NCBI RefSeq assembly: GCF_028640845.1
Contig: NC_080543.1
Location: forward strand, 96,523,825 to 96,587,824
Direction of reading: 5' to 3'
Source of the DNA: Ahaetulla prasina
Lineage: Eukaryota > Chordata > Lepidosauria > Squamata > Colubridae
Length of the DNA stretch: 64,000 nt
Under the pieces are notes generated by a model. That model saw nothing but the letters and a program-made list of their open reading frames with translations, made no database searches and was not told the origin of the DNA. Of the stretch, positions 58,770 to 64,000 are shown piece after piece. Within the stretch, counting starts at the first letter, position 1. The number at the start of each line of letters is the position of its first letter. The translations under genes and the position numbers were made by a program.

Positions 58770-59680
58770 TATTTTTTTAAAATTTTGTTTTATTTTTATT
58801 TTCGTCAAGCATGTATTGTATGACAGATACAAGTGTAAACATAATTATAAATACATGAAAAGGATATGAATAAAAGAAAACATTAGGACAGGGACAGTAG
58901 CATGCTAGTGCACTTATGCACGTCCCTTACAGACCTCTTAGGAATGGGGTAAGGTCTACAGTAAACAGTCTAAAGTTAAAGTTTTGGGGATTTGGGAAAG
59001 GAACCTCAGAGTCAGTTAGTGCATTCCAGGCATTGCCAACTCTGTTACTGAAGTTATATTTTCTGCAGTCTAGTTTGGATTGGTTTACCATGAGTTTGTA
59101 TCTATTGTGTGCTCTTGTATTGTTTTGGTTGAAGCTGAAGTATTCATTGGCTGGTAGGGCATTGTAGCAGATTATTTTATGTACTATGCTTAGGTCAGAC
59201 TGAAGAGAGTGAAGTTCTAAGTTGCCTACGCCCAAAATTTCGAGTCTGGTGGCATAAGGTATTTTGTTGTGAGCAGAGGAGTGGAGGACTCTTCTTGTGA
59301 AATATCTCTGGACTCGTTCGATTGTATTAATGTCCGATATACAGTGTGGGTTCCAGACAGATGAGCTGTATTCAAGAATTGGTCTGGCAAAAGTTTTGTA
59401 TGCCCTAGTTTGCAGTTCAATATTACAGGAGAAGAAGCTACGCAAGATTAGGTTAACAACTCTTAATGCTTTTTTAGCAATGCTGTTACAGTGAGCTCTT
59501 ACACTTAGATCGTTTGAGATGAGTGCTCCAAGGTCTTTGACAGAGTGAGAGTTGTCTGTTAGGTCGTATCTGTCCAGCTTGTATTTTGTGTTCTGATCGT
59601 TTTTTTGTCAATGTGTAAGACAGAGCATTTGTTGGTTGAGATTTGGAGTTGCCAATTGTTTGACCATTCTGACATTTTTT
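58770..59680 (-). mobile_element. Second CR1-group LINE, 5'-truncated (copy B)
   Basis: Duplicate of the element at 52254-53164; frame 59445-58927 has the same 172 codons apart from the last residues (FLRGL for FLSGL). Confidence 0.82.
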
Positions 59681-59959
59681 GACCCCCTCTTCTCTGTGGC
59701 AGCCCCTCAAATATTGGAATACTGCTATCATGTCACCCCTAATTCTTCTTTTCTTTAGACTAGCCAAACCCAAATCCTGCAGCCATTCTTCATATGTTTT
59801 AGGTTGACCATGTTGCACATTTGCTATAAATGAATGTTTTTTCTTGAACGACAGATGCTGAAATAGGATATTGCAGACTCTGCCAAGTTTATATAATTAG
59901 TGTCTTTCTGCCTAGCTTGAAATAATACAGAGCTGGGGCTACACATTAGAACATAAAAC

Positions 59960-60745
59960 CGTGGTGGCGAACCTATGGTACACATGCCAGAGGTGGCACA
60001 CAGAGCCCTCTCTGTGGGCATGCATGCCGTCGCCCAGCCCAGCTCCATCGTGTTTCTCCATCGCATTTCTCACCATCGTTTGCAGGACTAAAAAAAATGC
60101 GCGCAACAGCATTCCGCCTTTGTCGCAGTGCATTTGCTGTTGCTGCCTCCATGGCCTGTGCCTTGCGCAGCACAGTGAAATTTAGTGCAGTTCACAGTGG
60201 GGGAGACAGCGTCCTCTCCTCCTGGAGCCCATTACGACACAGAGCCACAATGCGACCCTTCTCATTCTCGCCTCCCGGATGTCAGTTGCTTTTCCTGCAG
60301 AGCTGCCTGTGTTGGGATGCCCTGCCTCTCCGCCGGCCAGCGGAGCTTCAGCTCTCGGCCGACCAGCTGAACGTGGATGCGCTGCTCCTGGGCTCCTTGG
60401 CCCCCAGATGTCAGATTCCCACCACCCAGCAGGGGTTCCTTCCCCTCCAGGAGGGGGGGGGAGAGAGGGAGGGAGGAAAAGAGAGAGAGGGAGGGAAAAA
60501 GAAATGATATTACAAAAGTTTTTATTGTTGCTAAACATAATATTTCAAAAGCAGAAAAAAATGAAGGGGCATAAAAGTGCATTCATCACATTTTTCATAG
60601 AACAACTAGTTGAACTCTGCGTTATCATTTTAGGTAGTAAAACCTCATTATTCAGGTTAAATTGTCATGTTGGCACTTTGCGATAAATAAGTGGGTTTGG
60701 GGTTGCAGTTTGGGCACTCGGTCTCTAAAAGGTTCTACATCACTG
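59960..60745. mobile_element. hAT-like element, 'gtggtggcgaacc' family (copy B)
   Basis: Same element as 53444-54218 with a few indels (for example aaaaaaatgcgcgcaac and gaaatgatattac). Confidence 0.6.
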
Positions 60746-61525
60746 TTATAGGTGATAAAGCCAAACTGAATTAATTTTATACCTCTCCCCACTATATACA
60801 CTGAAGTTGTATTGATATACATACAGCTGTTTCAACTCCTTCCCTTGGGATGGTGCACTGTATGCCAAGACTAGACACTGGGACAGTTTCTTCCCTCATG
60901 CCATCACTGCTGAACACCTATTTCTTGCAGCTGACAAAATACAGTGGCTATTAAGTTTTTGGTCTAACGCAGGGGTGTCCAAAGTTTTTTTGGTGAGGGC
61001 CAAATACAGAAAAATAAGCAAGGCCGGGCCACACCATTGAACGGGGGATTTTGTCGTACCAGTTCTGTGGGTGTGGCTTATTTTGGGGTGTGGCTTGGTG
61101 GTCATGTGACTGGTGGGCGTGGCTAACTGCTCATGTGACTGAGTGGATGTGGCTATGGGCATAGAAACTACTCAGAGGGCTAAAAAAAGTAATTTTTGAC
61201 CAGTCCTCACACTTATGACCATCCTCACATTTATGCCCATTGCAGCATTTTTAACAACCATATCACTCATTTCACAACTGCTTCTCTTCACCACGGTTAC
61301 AAGATAGGGTGCAAAATGTAAAGATAGTTGTAGGTGTGAGGACCAGTCAAAGTGTGAGGACAGGTCAAAATAACTTTTCAGCCCTCTGAGTAGTCCTTAT
61401 GCACAAAATGCTGCAACAGGCATAAATGATGACCGGTCATAAGTGTGAGGACTGGTCAAAGTGTGAGAACCTGTCAGAAATCACTTTTTTCAGCCGTCTG
61501 GGTAGTCCCTATGCACAGTTTAGGC

Positions 61526-61909
61526 TTAAGTATACGAAAGTTTGGTGGTTGAGACACGAAGGACTTCACAGAGATGGCTATCAGTCATTCTGGATCTCAG
61601 TCTGCTTTTGTTCTGATTTAACAGAGAAAATGTTTGTTCACATATGTATGTTGAGCCGAACAGGCTCATCATTCTTTTTGCGTGGCGTCTCATCAGAGGA
61701 AACTTGGCATGATCCAAACTCTGATAGAAGTCAGGGAGGGAGAGAAGCTGATGTTGACTCTTCAGAGAATCATCACATTGCATTTCAATCAGTTCTAACT
61801 GCAGACTCTCCTCCACTTCTTCTGCATCCACCAGGAAGGGGGTCGAGAACAGCTTGATTTGTTTTTCAATGACAGAAAAATCTTGAAAACGCTGGTTGAA
61901 TTCTGTCAC
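61526..61909 (-). pseudogene. hAT transposase C-terminal fragment
   Basis: 127 codons ending at TAG-like break; NQRFQDFSVIEKQIKLF, LQLELIEMQCDDSLKS, FPLMRRHAKRMMSLFGSTY and CEQTFSLLNQNKSRLRSRMT are the hAT family C-terminal dimerisation domain as in Charlie/ZBED-type transposases. The catalytic N-terminal two thirds are missing, so it cannot be active. Confidence 0.88.
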
Positions 61910-62072
61910 AAGAGATGTAATTACAGAAACATATTTCTCCTTTTTAGCAGAAAGGTCTGCCTTTGGAAAAGCAGACTTGATTTCAGACAGCGCAGGGAAG
62001 TGTGCAGTTTACAATATGTGGATATCATCTTCATTTAAGGGGGGAAAATGTTTCATATTCATTCATCTTGGC

Positions 62073-62187
62073 CAGGGGTGTCCAAGTCTCTTTAAGAGAC
62101 ATTACAAAACAATACAATACAGCTGGCTGAGGAACTCTGGGAATTGAAGTCCACAAGTCTTAAAGAGACCAGGTTTGGACACCCCTG
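62073..62187. mobile_element. hAT-type MITE nested in the hAT transposon (115 bp)
   Basis: Starts caggggtgtccaagtctc, ends ggtttggacacccctg. Perfect 8-bp target duplication atcttggc at 62065-62072 and 62188-62195. Its interior ctggctgaggaactctggga is shared with the palindromic MITEs at 9353 and 26346. Confidence 0.92.
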
Positions 62188-62254
62188 ATCTTGGCTTTTG
62201 TTTTGTATTTGGTATGAACTTGAAACTCCCTTCGTTATTCCCTGCCCAAGGGGT

Positions 62255-62495
62255 GGAGGCGCGAGGAGCCTCGCCAGGCGGCCCGAGGAAGGCGAGGGTA
62301 GAACTGCTGGGGTCGGGCACGGCCAGCAGCCTCTTTCCCGCTCGCCGCCTCACCTGTTTCTCGATGGCTGTCACTGCCGCCACGCGTGTCCGACATGGGG
62401 AGGCGCGAGGAGCCTCACCAGGCGGCCCGAGGAAGGCGAGGGTAGAACTGCTGGGGTCGGGCACGGCCAGCAGCCTCTTTCCCGCTCGCCGCCTC
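62255..62495. repeat. 97-bp GC-rich direct repeat, two copies
   Basis: 62255-62351 and 62399-62495 differ at one position (cctcgcc/cctcacc). The CpG density resembles a promoter or captured GC-rich exon inside the hAT element. Confidence 0.93.
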
Positions 62496-62719
62496 CTCCG
62501 CCCCCTCCCTTCATTATTCCCCGCCCATGGGGAGGAGCCGCGAGCCTCGCAGCGAACCACCGGGCAAGCACCGGGAGGCGGCCGAAAAGGGCCATATTCA
62601 GTTATACTTTCAAAATTTGCTGTGGGCCAATAAAAACTGACCCGCGGGCCGCAGTTGGCCCGCAGGCCGTAGTTTGGACACCCCTGGTCTAACGTATATA
62701 TAATATTAACTTATAGGGC

Positions 62720-62842
62720 GTGGCTGCATTATTATTTATCCCTTTTATTGGTAGTATTATATTCTGTTGTTTTGCAAGTATACTGAATGCTTCTGTATCA
62801 GATACAAATTTCTTGTGTGTGACCAAATAAATAAAATATAAA
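62720..62842 (+). mobile_element. LINE 3' end (snake CR1/Rex1-type), fragment
   Basis: gcttctgtatcagatacaa, atttcttgtgtgtgaccaa and ataaataaaatat resemble the terminus at 3700-3760, without the pentanucleotide expansion. Confidence 0.5.
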
Positions 62843-64000
62843 GTTTAAACCTTAAATACTGTATATTTGGGAACAACTATATGTCATTGGAGTGAACTCA
62901 CATGGTTAAAATTGTATAGGAATCTAACATATTTATACTAGAATTAATTTCCAAACTATGACAGCTGTGCCATCAAATGTTACAGAAAGCACTTAATATC
63001 TATATAATACATTTGCACAGTTACCATCAACTCAATGTTACTAAAATAATTTAAGATCAAACAATTATGAGATGCTTCCATTTACTTTTAATACCTGATT
63101 CAACATTCATCTCTTCACTTCTGCATGCTTGCTCATAGACTGATAGGTGCAGCTAATTCTAGCTCAAAACATCTGGAATTAGGAAGCTGCCTTTTATTGC
63201 CAAAGTTCACTTAGTACCAAGCCATGGTTTGTTTTTAAAAAATACAGGATTCACACAACAAACTTAACCAGAACCAAGCAAACCACATTATGGATTAGCA
63301 CAATTTGAAATTATTAATCCATCTAGACCAGCATTGTTGATAACTCTATCAATGGGTCCCAGAGATCCAACTTGGGAGCTTTGCCATAAAAATAATGTTC
63401 TCCACTTTTGAGTTATAAACCTTTTTGGACACATTTGCAAGTGAGGTACATTTTTAATTATGAAATCATTACATAAAGGGTTTGTATTAGATGAAACCAA
63501 CAGTCAAGAAGAACTTTTATCAATTCAATGACAAACACATCTGAGATGAGGGACTCATTTAAAGGTACATGAAATAAAAGCTACCTAGTTCCCTACATCA
63601 TAAAAACCAAGACTATAAATGCAAGAAAGATTGTAACTCAGTTCTATTTCACAATCATAATCCTTAATGCAAGTAAATAAATTTAAAGTGCCGATCTGGA
63701 GGCAAAACCTTGAATATCAAAATGGTTTTGCCAATACCAATCATTTTACTTACTGTTGAAAGAAAACAGGAAAAAAAAACATTTAAGTTGTGAGCTTGAA
63801 GAATTACATATCTGAAGAGTGCCAACCTGAGGATAGCCAGGTTAACATAAGACATCATCTATGCTTTCTGCAGCAAGAGTCCCACAACACTAAATGATGA
63901 TCACTAATATTTTTATGGAAATAGAGAGGTATGTGGCACTAGTTTTCTGCCCCATTCAGGACTAAAAGCCATTTATATTAGAGCTAGGTGAACATTGTTC
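62843..64000. other. Right-edge flank, nothing recognised
   Basis: Short frames only, no family features, no clear repeat. The minus strand near 63750 has a pyrimidine-rich stretch followed by AG, which could be a splice acceptor, but the following frame is unfamiliar. Confidence 0.4.

Larger units (their letters stand above)
58671..61735 (+). repeat. Large duplicated unit, copy B
   Basis: Second copy of 52155-55220, starting abruptly after L2-like sequence at gagt/cctcac. Unlike copy A it continues into the rest of the hAT transposon up to 62686. Confidence 0.95.
60970..62686 (-). mobile_element. hAT transposon, complete ends, defective transposase (copy B)
   Basis: 1717 bp from caggggtgtccaaagt to actttggacaccctg-type right end (tttggacacccctg), flanked by perfect 8-bp target duplications gtctaacg (60962-60969 and 62687-62694). 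The minus strand carries the C-terminal dimerisation part of a hAT transposase (61909-61526). It contains a nested MITE at 62073-62187 and a 97-bp GC-rich direct repeat. Confidence 0.92.

Noticed and set aside
62102..62692. Overlapping frames of 152-164 codons
   Set aside because: They read through the 97-bp GC-rich repeat and the ends of the hAT element. The repeat in the protein is simply the DNA repeat.

Overview
The window is a vertebrate nuclear locus, almost certainly from an advanced (colubroid) snake. It holds two intron-split genes whose exons can be read directly, in a landscape dominated by squamate-type transposable elements. The snake assignment rests on the repeats. There are CR1/Rex1-type (L3-like) LINEs whose 3' ends run into (ATTCT)n microsatellites, an arrangement known from advanced snakes. 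There are also L2-like LINEs, squamate tRNA-SINEs, and many hAT-type MITEs beginning CAGGGGT.

Genes. CHST10 (HNK-1 sulfotransferase) is on the minus strand. Five coding exons between 20616 and 13322 join in frame to 358 residues with both PAPS-binding motifs. A CpG island at about 27.4-28.2 kb, with a strong minus-strand splice donor at 27470/27469, is the likely promoter and non-coding first exon. NMS (neuromedin S) is on the plus strand. Ten small exons between 42755 and 50089 join in frame to a 171-residue precursor. It has a signal peptide, dibasic cleavage sites and a 33-residue mature peptide ending FFLFRPRN before an amidation Gly-Arg. The divergent CHST10-NMS arrangement matches the neighbourhood I recall for mammals.

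Layout. 0-5 kb: a snake LINE with its microsatellite, interrupted by a 500-bp LTR-like insert and a tiny L2 tail. 5.7-7.9 kb: an L2-like LINE with a long open reverse transcriptase frame. 7.9-8.6 kb: a hAT element carrying coding-like sequence. 13.3-28.2 kb: CHST10, with several copies of a TIR MITE in its introns. 28.4-34.7 kb: CR1 and L2 debris and a second copy of the coding-carrying hAT. 37.6-42.3 kb: a 4.5-kb L2-like LINE inserted into a SINE with a 10-bp target duplication. 42.8-50.1 kb: NMS. 51.9-62.7 kb: a complex duplicated block of CR1, LINE and hAT elements.

The most unusual structure is that last block. A unit of about 3 kb (from 52155) reappears 6516 bp downstream. Between the copies lie a partial third copy and two partial L2 segments, joined at short microhomologies (gggacag, gggtggaaa, gt). 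This looks like serial template switching, or less interestingly an assembly artefact. I see no bacterial-type system, CRISPR array, canonical RNA gene or recognisable viral gene.
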